This document shows positions 31,431 through 42,700 of a stretch of 64,000 nt of DNA, piece by piece (position 1 is the stretch's first letter; each line of letters begins with the position of its first letter). The DNA is from Staphylococcus pragensis (GTDB lineage: Bacteria > Bacillota > Bacilli > Staphylococcales > Staphylococcaceae). Below the pieces are notes generated by a model. It did no database searches. It had not been told where the DNA came from and saw only the letters and a list, made by a program, of their open reading frames with translations. The DNA lies in assembly GCF_004785665.1 (NCBI RefSeq), contig NZ_SRPJ01000001.1:434001-498000 (forward strand). The letters run 5' to 3'. Both the position numbers and the translations under genes were made by a program.

Positions 31431-32777
31431 TTAAGCAAAAAACGCTTTAAATGTTTCAAAGATTAAATAAATATTCAATACGCTTAAAATTACGATTAAA
31501 CTCCAAGAACAAATATTTATCCACGTTTTATTATAGAATGGCCCCATTAATTGCTTATTGCTCGTTGCTAGTTGAAGCGGGATTAATGAAAATGGCAATG
31601 CAATACTCAAGAATACTTGTGAGAAAACAAGTAATTGTTCCATTTTTCCTTCATTACCGCGGAAAATAATTAAACAAACGATAACGGGTATAACAGCTAA
31701 ACCTCGCGTAATTAAACGACGTACCCAATTAGGAATAGAAAGTTTTAAAAAGCCTTCCATCACAATTTGCCCTGATAGTGTACCAGTAATGGTTGAATTT
31801 TGACCAGAAGCCAGTAAAGCGACAGCAAACAATGTACTCATTACACTTCCTAATACTGGTCCTAAAATAGGTTGCGTTTGAAGTGCGTGATATAAATCAT
31901 AAAAACCACCTAGTTTGTCTGCATTAACCCCATAAAAAAGAGCAGCACCTAACACTAATAATAAACAATTGACAATAAAAGCAATGCTTAATTGAATATT
32001 TGAATCGATGGTTGCATATTTAATCGCTTGTGCTTTATCTTCATTACTTTCACGGTTATATTTACGCGATTGAACAATTGATGAATGCAAGTATAGATTA
32101 TGAGGCATAATCGTCGCACCTATAATACCCAATGCAATATATAGAATACTATGATTCGTCACAATTTCTTGATGGGGAATAAAGCCATTAAGAATATCAG
32201 TTACTTGTGGTGAAGAGACAAAAACTTCAAATATGAAAATAACGAGTACAGTAAATATTAAGGTACCTACGATTGCTTCAATTTTACGGAAACCAAATTT
32301 CATAATGAATAGTAATAAGAAGACGTCTAGTACCGTAATCAATGCACCCACAATTAATGGAATATTAAATAATAAATCTAAGGCAATGGCACTACCAATG
32401 ACTTCAGCTATATCAGTAGCGATGATAGCAAGTTCAGCTATAATCCAGAATGTAATAGCAATAGGTCTGTTTAAATAATGGCGGGTCATTTGCGCTAAAT
32501 CTTTCCCCGTAGCAATGCCTAAACGAACGGTCATACTTTGTAATAGCATAGCTGATAAACTTGAAATAAGGATCACGAAGAGTAAGGTATAACCAAACTG
32601 TGCACCACCTTGCATAGACGTAATCCAATTTCCTGGATCCATATAACCAACGGCGACTAATAACCCAGGGCCTAAAAAGGCTAAAAATTTCTGACTGACA
32701 CTTTTATCACCACTAAAATCAACAGTATTGTTAATTTCATCTAGACTAAGTTGTGTTTGATTTTTATTGGTGGACAT
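31431..32777 (-). CDS. mntH: Manganese/divalent metal cation transporter (NRAMP family)
   Basis: MntH imports Mn2+ (and some other divalent metals) with protons. The 448 residues form 11 helices and carry both metal-site motifs: DPGN in helix 1 ([18 protein letters not shown]) and MPHN in helix 6 ([19 protein letters not shown]). I start at the ATG at 32777, with GGAAGTG six bases upstream; a GTG within that box is rejected. Control by the Mn-sensing repressor MntR is likely because a matching palindrome lies in the promoter region. Confidence 0.95.
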   Translation of the reverse strand: MSTNKNQTQLSLDEINNTVDFSGDKSVSQKFLAFLGPGLLVAVGYMDPGNWITSMQGGAQFGYTLLFVILISSLSAMLLQSMTVRLGIATGKDLAQMTRHYLNRPIAITFWIIAELAIIATDIAEVIGSAIALDLLFNIPLIVGALITVLDVFLLLFIMKFGFRKIEAIVGTLIFTVLVIFIFEVFVSSPQVTDILNGFIPHQEIVTNHSILYIALGIIGATIMPHNLYLHSSIVQSRKYNRESNEDKAQAIKYATIDSNIQLSIAFIVNCLLLVLGAALFYGVNADKLGGFYDLYHALQTQPILGPVLGSVMSTLFAVALLASGQNSTITGTLSGQIVMEGFLKLSIPNWVRRLITRGLAVIPVIVCLIIFRGNEGKMEQLLVFSQVFLSIALPFSLIPLQLATSNKQLMGPFYNKTWINICSWSLIVILSVLNIYLIFETFKAFFA

Positions 32778-32803
32778 TAATAACACTTCCTGATTTCTTT
32801 TTG

Positions 32804-32840
32804 ATTATATTAACCTAATTAAAAAGTTAGGTCAACCTAA
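32804..32840 (-). promoter_or_regulatory. mntH promoter region with MntR-type operator
   Basis: TTAGGT-CA-ACCTAA (32827-32840) is a perfect 6+6 palindrome, and a second half-site AACCTAATT lies at 32812-32820, next to a minus-strand TATAAT at 32804-32809. TTAGG/CCTAA arms are typical of DtxR/MntR-family operators in staphylococci. A -35 of TTGACC lies inside the palindrome but with a wide spacer of 20 bases. Confidence 0.65.
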
Positions 32841-32852
32841 AAAATAATGATA

Positions 32853-32896
32853 ATAAAAAACTTTAAACAATAGACGTATATCTATCGTTTAAAGTT
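32853..32896 (-). terminator. Terminator of the yktB-like gene
   Basis: AACTTTAAAC (32859-32868) pairs with GTTTAAAGTT (32887-32896), with inner TAGA/TCTA pairs. The minus-strand product is followed by TTTTTTATT. It ends the yktB-like transcript just before the mntH promoter. Confidence 0.85.
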
Positions 32897-32915
32897 ACTA
32901 ATTTAATGATACAGT

Positions 32916-33524
32916 TTAATAGAATTTCAAGAATTCATCAAAGGTTTCTTTAATAAATGATAAAAAGTCCTTATCAGTTTTAAGACGTTTATCTGTAGGC
33001 TCAAGCACACGTGCCACAAAGAATTCGCCTTTTTTCACATTTTTAACACGGTCGATTGCTTGGTGCAACTCGTCGTCACTTAAATCTTTAATAAGCGGTT
33101 TATCCTCTTTCATATGATCTAAATTTACGCGATAATCTTCTGGTAAATTTCTTAATTCATCAAAATGTTTATCAAACACTTTAATACGTTCAGCTTTATC
33201 TTTACCTTCATGCATCACACCGTACATTAAGAATAATTGATTTCTGAATAAACCAATTTGGAAATGAGGTAACATCTTATAACCACGTTTATTAGGTGCA
33301 AAGGCAACCCAAGTATCTTTAGGTGGATTCACACTTCTACGTGCATGTTTTGCTACGTGTGCATAAAATGTTTCTCCAGTTTGTGAGGTAAAGTATTCAG
33401 CGAAATAATCGCCTAATTGATGAAGTTGAGGTCTTACGTGTTTATCCAATGCTTCCATGCGTGCATCTAAACCATCTACGTCAAATACTTCAAAATCTTT
33501 AGGGCTAAAGGTATATTGCGTCAT
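32916..33524 (-). CDS. yktB: UPF0637/DUF1054 family protein (YktB)
   Basis: A 202-residue soluble protein, [20 protein letters not shown], with the family segments [20 protein letters not shown] and [10 protein letters not shown]. Its function is not known. It is a single gene, read away from suhB, with AAGGAG upstream and its own terminator. The yktA-yktB-yktC set near pdh is conserved in Bacillales, here interrupted by the pot and mnt genes. Confidence 0.87.
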   Translation of the reverse strand: MTQYTFSPKDFEVFDVDGLDARMEALDKHVRPQLHQLGDYFAEYFTSQTGETFYAHVAKHARRSVNPPKDTWVAFAPNKRGYKMLPHFQIGLFRNQLFLMYGVMHEGKDKAERIKVFDKHFDELRNLPEDYRVNLDHMKEDKPLIKDLSDDELHQAIDRVKNVKKGEFFVARVLEPTDKRLKTDKDFLSFIKETFDEFLKFY

Positions 33525-33754
33525 ATTTAGTACTCCTTTTCAGAAAAATTAACTTAAAGTTATTGTAGCATAGATTGAACTGATTACATTATGCGCCGTC
33601 TTAAGAAGCGAAAGCGTTTAAAGTGATTAAAATAAGGTATACAATGTTGTAAAGCTAAATAATAGGTAATGATTCAATAATACGATATAAAGAGGCATTA
33701 CTTAGTTCATTTGCATGAAATTCTGTATAATAGAAAGCAACAGGAGATGATGAA

Positions 33755-34570
33755 ATGTCATTATACGATTTTGCTAAAGGTTTAGTATTAGAAGCTGGAA
33801 ATAAAGTAAGAACGATGATGAAAGAAGAATTAAATATTGAAACTAAATCCAATCCTAATGATTTAGTGACAAATGTAGATAAAGCAACAGAAAATTATAT
33901 CTATGAAGCAATATCTAACAATTATCCAGAACATCATGTCATTGGCGAAGAGGGGCATGGACATGATTTAGAGAATATTGATGGTGTTGTATGGGTCGTG
34001 GATCCTATTGATGGCACATTAAACTTTGTGCATCAACAAGAGAACTTTGCGATTTCCGTTGGTATTTACCGCAATGGAGAACCTTATGCTGGGTTCGTTT
34101 ATGATGTAATGAAAGATGTGCTATATCATGCGAAGGTAGGTGAAGGTGCCTATGAAAATAAACATTCACTACCTTCAATAGAAGATACACAATTAAAACA
34201 AAGTTTAATAGGTATTAATCCTAATTGGGTTACAAAACCTAAGATGGGGCCTATCTTCTCAGAAATTGTCAATGAATGTAGAAGTTGTAGAGCCTATGGT
34301 AGTGCAGCATTAGAAATTGTAAGTGTGGCGAAAGGACAATTAGCTGCTTATATCACCCCTAGATTACAGCCATGGGATTTTGCAGGTGGATTAATCATAT
34401 TAAATGAAGTAGGGGGCGTCGGTAGTAACTTATTAGGTGAAACATTATCTATTGCCAGCCCGAATTCAATTGTAATTGGAAATCAAGCAGTGCATAACGA
34501 AATTCTTGAAGATTTTCTTAACCCACATAAAGACGTATTGACTGAATTACATCAACGCTTTAGAAAATAA
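33755..34570 (+). CDS. suhB: Inositol monophosphatase family protein (SuhB/YktC)
   Basis: The 271 residues carry the metal-binding signature VVWVVDPIDGTLNFVHQ near 86-102, the EEGHGH segment near 67 (catalytic Glu), and the C-terminal motif QPWDFAGGLIILNEVGG near 205, all typical of Mg2+-dependent IMPase-like phosphatases. The physiological substrate in staphylococci is not established; inositol phosphate, NADP or another sugar phosphate are the family alternatives. Start supported by AGGAG. No operon partners. Confidence 0.88.
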   Translation: MSLYDFAKGLVLEAGNKVRTMMKEELNIETKSNPNDLVTNVDKATENYIYEAISNNYPEHHVIGEEGHGHDLENIDGVVWVVDPIDGTLNFVHQQENFAISVGIYRNGEPYAGFVYDVMKDVLYHAKVGEGAYENKHSLPSIEDTQLKQSLIGINPNWVTKPKMGPIFSEIVNECRSCRAYGSAALEIVSVAKGQLAAYITPRLQPWDFAGGLIILNEVGGVGSNLLGETLSIASPNSIVIGNQAVHNEILEDFLNPHKDVLTELHQRFRK

Positions 34571-34626
34571 AAAAGTCTCAACTATTCATCTAAAACTTGT
34601 AATGTTATGAGTGAATAGTTGAGACT
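34567..34626 (-). terminator. Terminator of the ylaF-like gene (convergent with suhB)
   Basis: AGTCTCAACTATTCA and TGAATAGTTGAGACT form a perfect 15-bp stem. On the minus strand it is followed by six T residues, while on the plus side there is no clear T tract, so it mainly serves the minus-strand gene. Confidence 0.85.
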
Positions 34627-34633
34627 GTATATA

Positions 34634-34825
34634 TTATAACCAATTATTTTCACGATATTTTTTCTTAAGCGCGAAACCTGCACCAAATGTTGCAATGAAA
34701 AGTATAAATGTTAAAATCATCATTGGAACGCTAGCTGCACCTGCGCTAAAACTAAATAGCACTAAGAACAATACTGCTAGAATAGATAGTACCCAAAATA
34801 TACCTTTAGACTTTGGTTTTTCCAT
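34634..34825 (-). CDS. DUF5325 small membrane protein (YlaF-like)
   Basis: A 63-residue protein with a short basic N-terminus (MEKPKSKG), two hydrophobic helices (IFWVLSILAVLFLVLFSF and VPMMILTFILFIATFGAGFA) and a basic C-terminus. It is the DUF5325/YlaF type, which precedes typA in Bacillales (divergently here). I start at the ATG at 34825, with AAGGTGGGG upstream; a GTG four codons earlier lies in that box. No known function. Confidence 0.72.
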   Translation of the reverse strand: MEKPKSKGIFWVLSILAVLFLVLFSFSAGAASVPMMILTFILFIATFGAGFALKKKYRENNWL

Positions 34826-34923
34826 CCCATACCCCACCTTTTACTTATCTTTTCTTAATTATATGATATAATAAAACAGTTGTAATTAAAAGTGGGAGTT
34901 TACTCAAGAAAGGATATAATAAA

Positions 34924-36768
34924 ATGACTAATAGAAGAGAAGATGTACGTAATATTGCAATTATTGCTCACGTCGACCATGGTAAAACAACATTAGTTGA
35001 TGAATTATTAAAACAATCTGGTATTTTCAGAGAGAATGAACATGTCGATGAAAGAGCAATGGACTCTAACGATTTAGAAAGAGAACGTGGTATTACAATT
35101 CTTGCGAAAAATACTGCAGTTAATTATAAAGGAACAAGAATTAACATCTTAGATACACCAGGACACGCTGACTTTGGTGGCGAAGTAGAGCGTATTATGA
35201 AAATGGTAGATGGTGTAGTACTTGTAGTAGATGCTTACGAAGGTACAATGCCTCAAACACGTTTTGTACTTAAAAAAGCACTTGAACAAAACTTAAAACC
35301 TGTAGTAGTTGTAAATAAAATTGATAAACCAGCTGCTAGACCCGAAGCGGTAGTAGATGAAGTATTAGACTTATTCATCGAATTAGAAGCAAACGATGAA
35401 CAACTAGACTTCCCAGTTGTTTACGCTTCAGCTGTCAATGGTACTGCAAGTCTTGATGCTGAGAAACAAGATGAAAACATGCAATCATTATACGAAACAA
35501 TTCTTGAATACGTACCAGCACCGATTGATAACCATGAGGAACCATTACAATTCCAAGTAGCATTATTAGATTATAATGACTATGTAGGCCGTATTGGTAT
35601 TGGTCGTGTGTTCAGAGGTAAAATGCGTGTAGGAGATAACGTATCATTAATTAAATTAGATGGCACAGTTAAAAACTTCCGTGTTACTAAAATCTTTGGT
35701 TTCTTCGGTTTAAAACGTGAAGAAATTGAAGAAGCACAAGCAGGGGACTTAATCGCTGTATCAGGAATGGAAGATATTAACGTAGGTGAAACGGTTACAC
35801 CACCTACACATCAAGAAGCATTACCAGTGTTACGTATTGATGAACCAACACTTGAAATGACATTCAAAGTAAATAACTCTCCATTTGCTGGTCGTGAAGG
35901 TGACTACGTAACGGCACGTCAAATTCAAGAACGTTTAGATCAACAACTTGAAACAGACGTATCATTAAAAGTAACACCAACTGATTCTCCAGATACATGG
36001 ATTGTAGCAGGTCGTGGTGAATTACACTTATCAATTCTTATCGAGAATATGAGACGTGAAGGTTTCGAACTTCAAGTATCTAAACCACAAGTTATTTTAC
36101 GTGAAATTGATGGTGTCTTAAGTGAACCATTTGAACGTGTACAATGTGAAGTGCCTTCTGAAAATGCTGGCGCAGTTATCGAATCATTAGGTGCACGTAA
36201 AGGTGAAATGTTAGACATGATCACAACTGACAATGGTTTAACACGCTTAATCTTCTTAGTACCAGCTCGTGGTATGATTGGTTACACTACTGAATTTATG
36301 TCTATGACACGTGGTTATGGTATTATCAACCATACATTTGAAGAATTTAGACCACGCGTTAAAGCGCAAATTGGTGGACGTCGTAACGGTGCATTAATCT
36401 CAATGGACCAAGGTCAAGCAACAGCTTACGCGATTATTAACTTAGAAGACCGTGGCGTAAACTTCATGGAACCAGGTACTGAAGTTTATGAAGGTATGAT
36501 TGTTGGTGAACATAATCGTGAGAATGACTTAACAGTTAACATCACTAAAGCAAAACATCAAACTAACGTACGTTCAGCTACAAAAGACCAAACACAAACA
36601 ATGAACCGTCCAAGAATCTTAACGCTTGAAGAAGCATTAGAATATATTAACGACGATGAATTAGTGGAAGTAACACCACAAAGCATCCGTTTAAGAAAGA
36701 AAATCTTAAACAAATCAGCACGTGAAAAAGAAGCAAAACGTGTTAAACAAATGATGCAAGACGAATAA
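34924..36768 (+). CDS. typA: Ribosome-associated GTPase TypA/BipA
   Basis: BipA is a translational GTPase of the EF-G class that helps 50S assembly and stress growth. The 614 residues show the G domain ([11 protein letters not shown]1, RGITI G2, [12 protein letters not shown]3, NKIDKP G4, SAVNG G5), domain II from about residue 200, and the C-terminal domains with [17 protein letters not shown] near 455 and the unique C-terminal BipA domain ending with basic residues. AAAGGAT precedes the ATG. A perfect 19-bp hairpin follows. Confidence 0.96.
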   Translation: MTNRREDVRNIAIIAHVDHGKTTLVDELLKQSGIFRENEHVDERAMDSNDLERERGITILAKNTAVNYKGTRINILDTPGHADFGGEVERIMKMVDGVVLVVDAYEGTMPQTRFVLKKALEQNLKPVVVVNKIDKPAARPEAVVDEVLDLFIELEANDEQLDFPVVYASAVNGTASLDAEKQDENMQSLYETILEYVPAPIDNHEEPLQFQVALLDYNDYVGRIGIGRVFRGKMRVGDNVSLIKLDGTVKNFRVTKIFGFFGLKREEIEEAQAGDLIAVSGMEDINVGETVTPPTHQEALPVLRIDEPTLEMTFKVNNSPFAGREGDYVTARQIQERLDQQLETDVSLKVTPTDSPDTWIVAGRGELHLSILIENMRREGFELQVSKPQVILREIDGVLSEPFERVQCEVPSENAGAVIESLGARKGEMLDMITTDNGLTRLIFLVPARGMIGYTTEFMSMTRGYGIINHTFEEFRPRVKAQIGGRRNGALISMDQGQATAYAIINLEDRGVNFMEPGTEVYEGMIVGEHNRENDLTVNITKAKHQTNVRSATKDQTQTMNRPRILTLEEALEYINDDELVEVTPQSIRLRKKILNKSAREKEAKRVKQMMQDE

Positions 36769-36785
36769 TCATCTTGATTAAATAC

Positions 36786-36836
36786 AACGAGGGTATGAAA
36801 TCTTTAAATTGCTAAGATTTCATACCCTCGTTCTTT
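36786..36836. terminator. Perfect 19-bp terminator hairpin between typA and ylaI
   Basis: AACGAGGGTATGAAATCTT and AAGATTTCATACCCTCGTT pair perfectly around a 9-base loop, between the convergent typA and ylaI. The flanking T tracts are weak, but the stem is strong and equally placed for both genes. Confidence 0.8.
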
Positions 36837-36851
36837 AATATATTAATCTAT

Positions 36852-37043
36852 TTAATATTCATCTTCTTGCGACAGTACCAAATACTCAGCGTTGTTAAGT
36901 CGTTGTTTAGGTCTGTCTAAGCGACTCTTACAATCATCGCACATAAATGTTCGAATCGGATTATTGCGCAAGCGTTTGGCTTCAACGGTATTCTCATCAA
37001 TTAATACCTTCGTATCACAAATGATACATTGAACTTCACGCAA
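36852..37043 (-). CDS. ylaI: Zinc-ribbon protein YlaI (DUF2197)
   Basis: A 63-residue protein with two CxxC pairs (Cys6/Cys9 in QCIICD and Cys35/Cys38 in MCDDCK), hence a probable single zinc ribbon. YlaI family; function unknown. It begins 1 base after the stop of the upstream gene at 37045-37530, so the two are translated together. The typA-ylaI-ylaN-ftsW-pycA order matches Bacillus. Confidence 0.85.
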   Translation of the reverse strand: MREVQCIICDTKVLIDENTVEAKRLRNNPIRTFMCDDCKSRLDRPKQRLNNAEYLVLSQEDEY

Positions 37044-37044
37044 A

Positions 37045-37530
37045 TTAAATCACCTCAATATGAGTAACATACTTAAACTCATATGAATAACATTGATCAT
37101 CAGGATTGTATACAAAGCTATCTACTGAGTTGTCGTCATATAATCTTTTGCCATCTTTAGCAAATTGGAAGAAGAGATAAGGTAATAATTCCATTGGGAC
37201 TTCAATTGAATCTTTATCATTATATAATTTAATCTTTGTTGCATTTTCAGATGGTTCTGCATTTTTGAAAAACGGTGTCATATTAATTGCAAATGAATCT
37301 TCTAACACTGAGCGTTTACGATATTTAATTTCTGAATTTAATGTTGGTGGATTTGTTTGTCCTTCTAAAATCGCTCTATTCCATTCGCGATTATCTTCAA
37401 ATTTAACAGGCTTATTTCCATCGAATACGCCGTTTTCTATGTCTTCTATCTTTACTTTTCTATCATCAAAAATCCAAGTTGTGCTATCTAAAGTGATAGG
37501 GAACTTGACTGCGCCTTTGATTTGAATCAT
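37045..37530 (-). CDS. Conserved-looking protein of unknown function, upstream of ylaI
   Basis: I do not recognise this 161-residue protein. It is soluble and mixed in composition, with no signal peptide or helix. It begins MIQIKGAVKFPITLDSTTWI and continues with acidic and Lys-rich stretches and a C-terminal YSYEFKYVTHIEVI; the beta-strand-rich pattern suggests a small globular domain. Base composition and codon use match the neighbours, so it is not a recent import. It forms a two-gene unit with ylaI (1-base gap). In Bacillus the same interval holds ylaJ to ylaL; a YlaL-like relation is possible but untested. Confidence 0.7.
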   Translation of the reverse strand: MIQIKGAVKFPITLDSTTWIFDDRKVKIEDIENGVFDGNKPVKFEDNREWNRAILEGQTNPPTLNSEIKYRKRSVLEDSFAINMTPFFKNAEPSENATKIKLYNDKDSIEVPMELLPYLFFQFAKDGKRLYDDNSVDSFVYNPDDQCYSYEFKYVTHIEVI

Positions 37531-37672
37531 ATTTTGCCCACTCCCTAATTTCGTTCTATAAACATTATTTTATCACATTTAAAATTTCCTATTCACTGAA
37601 TTAACTTGCTTTTTAATATCGAGTGAGATAAACTTTTTACATGAAGATATTTAATGATAGGGGGAGTATGTG

Positions 37673-37948
37673 ATGCCGAAGCAATCGAATATGAAGAACG
37701 TGGCTTACGAACAATTAAATCAAGATGCAGATAGAATCTTACATTTAATTAAAGTTCAAATGGATAATTTAACATTGCCATCTTGCCCGTTATATGAAGA
37801 AGTTCTCGACACACAAATGTTTGGTCTACAAAAAGAAGTGGACTTTGCTGTTAAACTTGGCTTAGTTGATAAAGAAGACGGTAAAAACTTAATGCTTCGT
37901 TTAGAAAAAGAATTATCTAAGTTACATGAAGCATTCACAAACGTGTAA
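37673..37948 (+). CDS. ylaN: YlaN (UPF0358) iron-linked small protein
   Basis: A 91-residue helical protein with the highly conserved segment [20 protein letters not shown] and [14 protein letters not shown]. YlaN is essential under some conditions in Bacillus and is described in S. aureus as an iron-responsive protein that binds Fur and is linked to Fe-S cluster metabolism. I take the ATG at 37673 behind GGGGGAG; a GTG one codon earlier abuts it. A weak hairpin follows, and ftsW lies beyond. Confidence 0.93.
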   Translation: MPKQSNMKNVAYEQLNQDADRILHLIKVQMDNLTLPSCPLYEEVLDTQMFGLQKEVDFAVKLGLVDKEDGKNLMLRLEKELSKLHEAFTNV

Positions 37949-38046
37949 GTTGACTCTTGATTAAATATATTAGTATGATGATGCTATTTAAATTGATATA
38001 ATTGCAAGCTTACGTATGTGTTTACATATGATATAGCGTATGATTG

Positions 38047-38090
38047 TGGCTGAAATATTATGATAATAATATTTTCAGTCATTTTGCATT
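38047..38090 (+). terminator. Weak terminator after ylaN
   Basis: GGCTGAAATATTAT and ATAATATTTTCAGTC pair imperfectly over about 14 bp with a 3-4 base loop and are followed by ATTTTGCATTTT. It would insulate ftsW only partly. Confidence 0.6.
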
Positions 38091-38232
38091 TTAGATAGTT
38101 ATATACTTTGTTTTAGTTAATGTTTGTGAAACAGTAAGTGTAAAGTATATAATAGTTGAGACAGTTTTTGTTATGAAATTAATTTCAATGAACATAGATA
38201 TTTTAAAATTTTAGAATTGGATGATCATTTTT

Positions 38233-39465
38233 ATGAATAACTTAAAAAATTTTTTTCGATACATAGGTAGAATGGCTAAGTTTATCGATTATCCATTATT
38301 AATTACATATGTGGTTTTATGTTTAATTGGTCTTGTGATGGTGTACAGCGCAAGTATGGTGGCTGCTACAAAAGGAACATTAACAGGCGGTATTGAAGTG
38401 TCTGGAACATATTTTTACAATAGACAACTTATTTATGTAATTATGAGTTTTATAGTCGTTTTCTTTATAGCGTTTATGCTTAATATTAAAGTATTCCAAC
38501 AAATTAAAGTACAAATGTGGATTATGTCTATCATATTTGCGCTCTTATTCCTTACTTTAATCATTGGTAAAAATATTAACGGATCAAAAAGTTGGATTAA
38601 CTTAGGCTTTATGAACCTACAAGCTTCTGAATTATTAAAAATCGCTTTAATACTATATATCTCTTATGTTATTAGTAGAAAATTGCCTCAAGTTAGAGAA
38701 AAGGTTGGTCTGATAAAACAACCTATTATTTTAATCATCGTATGTGTTGGTATGGTATTATTCCAACGCGATATTGGACAAACTATGCTTATCTTAATCA
38801 TTGTATTTGCTATGTTTATCTTCGTTGGTATAGGCGTTCAAAAGTTTTTAAAACCGTTTTTATTAGTGGTTGTTAGTTTTATAGTGGTGGCGGGATTAGC
38901 ACTTGTAACTGGTTTAATGCCTCATTATTTAAAAGCACGTTTTAGTGTATTATTAAATCCGTTTGATTCAGAATCAGGTACGGGTTATCATCTGTCAAAC
39001 TCACTAATGGCTATCGGTAATGGCGGCCTCTTTGGCCGTGGCTTAGGAAATAGTATTATGAAACTTGGGTATCTACCAGAAGCGCATACGGACTTTATAT
39101 TTGTAGTAATTTGTGAAGAACTTGGTTTACTAGGTGGTTTATTAGTAATTGGTTTATTATTCTTTATCGTTTACCGTGCGTTTGTTTTAGCAGCAAAGAC
39201 ACCTTCTTATTTCTATAAACTTATTTGTGTAGGTGTAGCAAGTTACATAGGAAGTCAAACCTTCGTAAACTTAGGTGGTATTTCAGCTACTATTCCTTTA
39301 ACAGGTGTGCCTCTACCATTTATTAGTTTTGGTGGATCATCGATGTTAAGTTTAAGTATAGCAATGGGTCTACTACTACTTGTAGCTAAACAAATTAAAA
39401 TTGATGAAAATCGGGCTATGAAAACTAAAAAACAAAAGGTCGATATTCCGAGACAATATAATTAA
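38233..39465 (+). CDS. ftsW: Septal peptidoglycan glycosyltransferase FtsW (SEDS family)
   Basis: FtsW polymerises lipid II at the division septum. The 410-residue product has about ten helices, with the SEDS features VMVYSASMVAA in helix 1, GSKSWINLGFMNLQASELLK near 122-141, FQRDIGQTMLI, and the ALPFISFGGSS-like end LPFISFGGSSMLSLSIAMG near 370. Start choice is uncertain: ATG 38221 has no ribosome binding site, while ATG 38233 has GGATGA at 38219-38224. The genes ylaN, ftsW and pycA keep the Bacillus order. A terminator follows. Confidence 0.93.
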   Translation: MNNLKNFFRYIGRMAKFIDYPLLITYVVLCLIGLVMVYSASMVAATKGTLTGGIEVSGTYFYNRQLIYVIMSFIVVFFIAFMLNIKVFQQIKVQMWIMSIIFALLFLTLIIGKNINGSKSWINLGFMNLQASELLKIALILYISYVISRKLPQVREKVGLIKQPIILIIVCVGMVLFQRDIGQTMLILIIVFAMFIFVGIGVQKFLKPFLLVVVSFIVVAGLALVTGLMPHYLKARFSVLLNPFDSESGTGYHLSNSLMAIGNGGLFGRGLGNSIMKLGYLPEAHTDFIFVVICEELGLLGGLLVIGLLFFIVYRAFVLAAKTPSYFYKLICVGVASYIGSQTFVNLGGISATIPLTGVPLPFISFGGSSMLSLSIAMGLLLLVAKQIKIDENRAMKTKKQKVDIPRQYN

Positions 39466-39479
39466 ATTAAATGAACTTT

Positions 39480-39526
39480 AACCTTTATAAGATTGATGAC
39501 CTTATTCAATCTTGTAAAGGTTTTTT
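39480..39526 (+). terminator. Terminator of ftsW
   Basis: AACCTTTATAAGATTG and CAATCTTGTAAAGGTT pair with one mismatch and are followed by TTTTTT. Confidence 0.88.
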
Positions 39527-39768
39527 ACATTTATGTGAATATTTATGAAAGTAGCCTTATCTAAGTAGAAGTTATATTTAGAAAATGATAACATAAAGTT
39601 ATTAATTACAATAATATTTAGTTATTCATTTGTAATTATGATAAGTAAAACGCACTAGTTTAGTGAAATCTTAATTTGAAAAAATAAATAGCTTTCTAAA
39701 TTATTTTAGTATAAAATCTTATTATCTAATTAGTTAGAATTTTCAAACTATAAAGGGGTGTTCATTCT
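39527..39768 (+). other. Gene-free pycA upstream region
   Basis: With the ftsW terminator the gap totals about 300 bases. It is very AT rich, has no plausible gene, and contains a loose inverted repeat (ATTACAA and TTGTAAT around 39607-39640) and TATAAA near 39711 that could be a -10. The pycA ribosome binding site AAAGGGGTG is at 39752-39760. Confidence 0.45.
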
Positions 39769-42700
39769 TTGAAACATATAAAAAAGTTATTAGTAGCCAA
39801 TCGTGGTGAAATTGCAATTAGAATTTTCAGAGCAGCAACAGAATTAGATATTCAAACAGTAGCCATTTATTCTAATGAAGATAAGAATTCATTACATAGA
39901 TATAAAGCCGATGAATCTTACTTAGTGGGGAAAGATTTAGGACCGGCAGAAAGTTACTTAAATATTGAACGTATTATTGAAGTAGCTAAACATGCTGGTG
40001 TAGATGCGATTCATCCGGGTTATGGTTTCCTTAGTGAGAATGAGCACTTTGCGCATCGTTGTAAAGAGGAAGGCATAATATTCATTGGACCTCATCTTGA
40101 ACATTTAGATATGTTTGGAGATAAAGTTAAGGCGAGAACGACTGCTATTAAAGCAGATTTACCAGTTATTCCAGGTACAGATGGTCCAATCGAAAACTTC
40201 GAAGCTGCGAAAAGCTTTGCTCATGAAGCTGGTTTCCCACTTATGATTAAAGCAACTAGTGGTGGCGGCGGTAAAGGAATGCGTATCGTTCGAGAGGAAA
40301 GTGAGTTAGAAGATGCCTTTAACCGTGCTAAATCTGAAGCAGCTAAATCATTCGGTAATAGTGAAGTTTATATTGAAAGATACATTGATAATCCTAAACA
40401 TATTGAAGTTCAAATTATCGGTGATGAATATGGTAACATTGTACATTTATATGAACGAGATTGTTCAGTGCAACGTCGTCACCAGAAAGTTGTAGAGGTA
40501 GCACCATCAGTAGGCCTTTCTAATGCATTAAGAGAACGTATATGTGAAGCAGCCTTAAAATTAATGAACAATATTAAATATGTCAATGCAGGTACTGTAG
40601 AATTCCTTGTTTCTGGAGATGAGTTCTTCTTTATCGAAGTAAATCCTCGTGTCCAAGTAGAACACACTATCACTGAAATGATTACTGGTATTGATATTGT
40701 GAAGACTCAAATATTAGTTGCCGATGGTGCAAATTTATTTGATGAACGCATTGCAATGCCTAAACAAGAAGAGATACAAACATTAGGCTATGCCATTCAA
40801 TGTCGAATTACAACTGAAGATCCAACTAATGATTTCATGCCTGATTCTGGCACAATTATTGCTTATCGCTCAAGTGGTGGCTTCGGTGTACGTTTAGATG
40901 CAGGTGACGGTTTCCAAGGTGCTGAAATTTCACCTTATTATGATTCATTATTAGTGAAATTATCTACGCATGCTGTGACTTTTAAACAAGCAGAAGAAAA
41001 AATGGAACGTTCTTTAAGAGAAATGCGTATTCGTGGAGTTAAAACGAATATTCCATTCTTGGTTAATGTAATGCGAAATGAAAAATTCCGTAGTGGCGAT
41101 TATACAACTAAATTCATTGAGGAAACACCGGAACTATTTAAAATTGCACCAACATTAGACCGTGGTACAAAAACATTAGAGTATATTGGAAATGTTACGA
41201 TTAATGGTTTCCCAAATGTAGAAAAACGTGAGAAACCAGATTATGAAGCTGCGTCTATTCCTCGTATTTCTCATAATAAAATTGCCCAATTGAATGGAAC
41301 AAAGCAATTACTTGATGATAAAGGGCCTAAAGCAGTAGCAGATTGGGTACGCGCACAAGAGGATGTTTTAATCACAGATACGACTTTCCGTGATGCTCAT
41401 CAATCTTTATTGGCTACGCGAGTTCGTACGAAAGATATGATGAATATTGCTTCTAAAACAGCTGAAGTTTTTAAAGATAGCTTTTCATTAGAAATGTGGG
41501 GCGGTGCAACATTTGATGTTGCCTATAACTTCTTAAAAGAAAACCCATGGGAACGTTTAGAAAGATTAAGAGCTGCTATTCCAAATGTGTTGTTCCAAAT
41601 GTTATTACGTGCCTCAAATGCAGTAGGTTATAAAAACTATGCTGATAATGTCATCGAAAAGTTTGTAGCTGAAAGTGCAAAAGCAGGCGTAGATGTCTTT
41701 AGAATTTTCGACTCATTAAACTGGGTTGACCAGATGAAAGTTGCAAATGAAGCGGTACAAAAAGCTGGTAAAATTTCAGAGGGTGCGATTTGTTATACTG
41801 GTGATATTTTAAATCCAGAGCGTTCAAACGTATTTACATTAGAATACTATGTTAATTTAGCTAGAGAACTTGAGCGCGAAGGGTTCCACATTTTGGCAAT
41901 AAAAGATATGGCCGGCTTATTAAAACCTAAAGCAGCTTATGAACTAATTGGAGAATTAAAAGCTGCAGTTGACTTACCAATTCATTTGCATACGCATGAT
42001 ACAAGCGGTAATGGTTTATTAATTTATAAAGAAGCTATCGATGCGGGCGTAGACATTATCGATACAGCGATTGCTTCAATGAGTGGTTTAACAAGTCAGC
42101 CAAGTGCAAACTCTTTATATTATGCATTAAATGGCTTTAGTCGAAATATGCGTACGGATATTAAAGGACTTGAAGAGCTTAGCCATTACTGGGGGAATGT
42201 TCGTCCATACTATAGCGACTTTGAAAGTGATATTAAATCGCCTAATACAGAAATTTATCAACACGAAATGCCAGGTGGTCAGTATTCTAACTTAGGTCAA
42301 CAAGCTAAAAGTTTAGGATTAGGAAATCGCTTCAATGAAGTTAAAGACATGTACCGTCGCGTTAACTTCTTATTTGGAGATATAGTCAAAGTAACGCCAT
42401 CATCTAAAGTAGTGGGCGACATGGCACTTTATATGGTACAAAATGATTTGGATGAACAAGCAGTTATCGAGCAAGGTTATAAATTAGATTTCCCTGAATC
42501 TGTTGTTTCATACTTTAAAGGTGATATTGGTCAACCGGTTAATGGATTTAATAAAAAATTACAAGATGTTATTTTAAAAGGGCAACAGCCATTAACTGAA
42601 CGTCCTGGGGAATACTTAGAACCAGTAGACTTTGAAGCGATTAGACAAGAGCTTAATGAAAAAGAATATGGTGAAGTTACTGAACAAGATATCATTAGTT

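Noticed and set aside
39466-39768. A small gene between ftsW and pycA
   Set aside because: Only very short AT-rich frames without ribosome binding sites are present.
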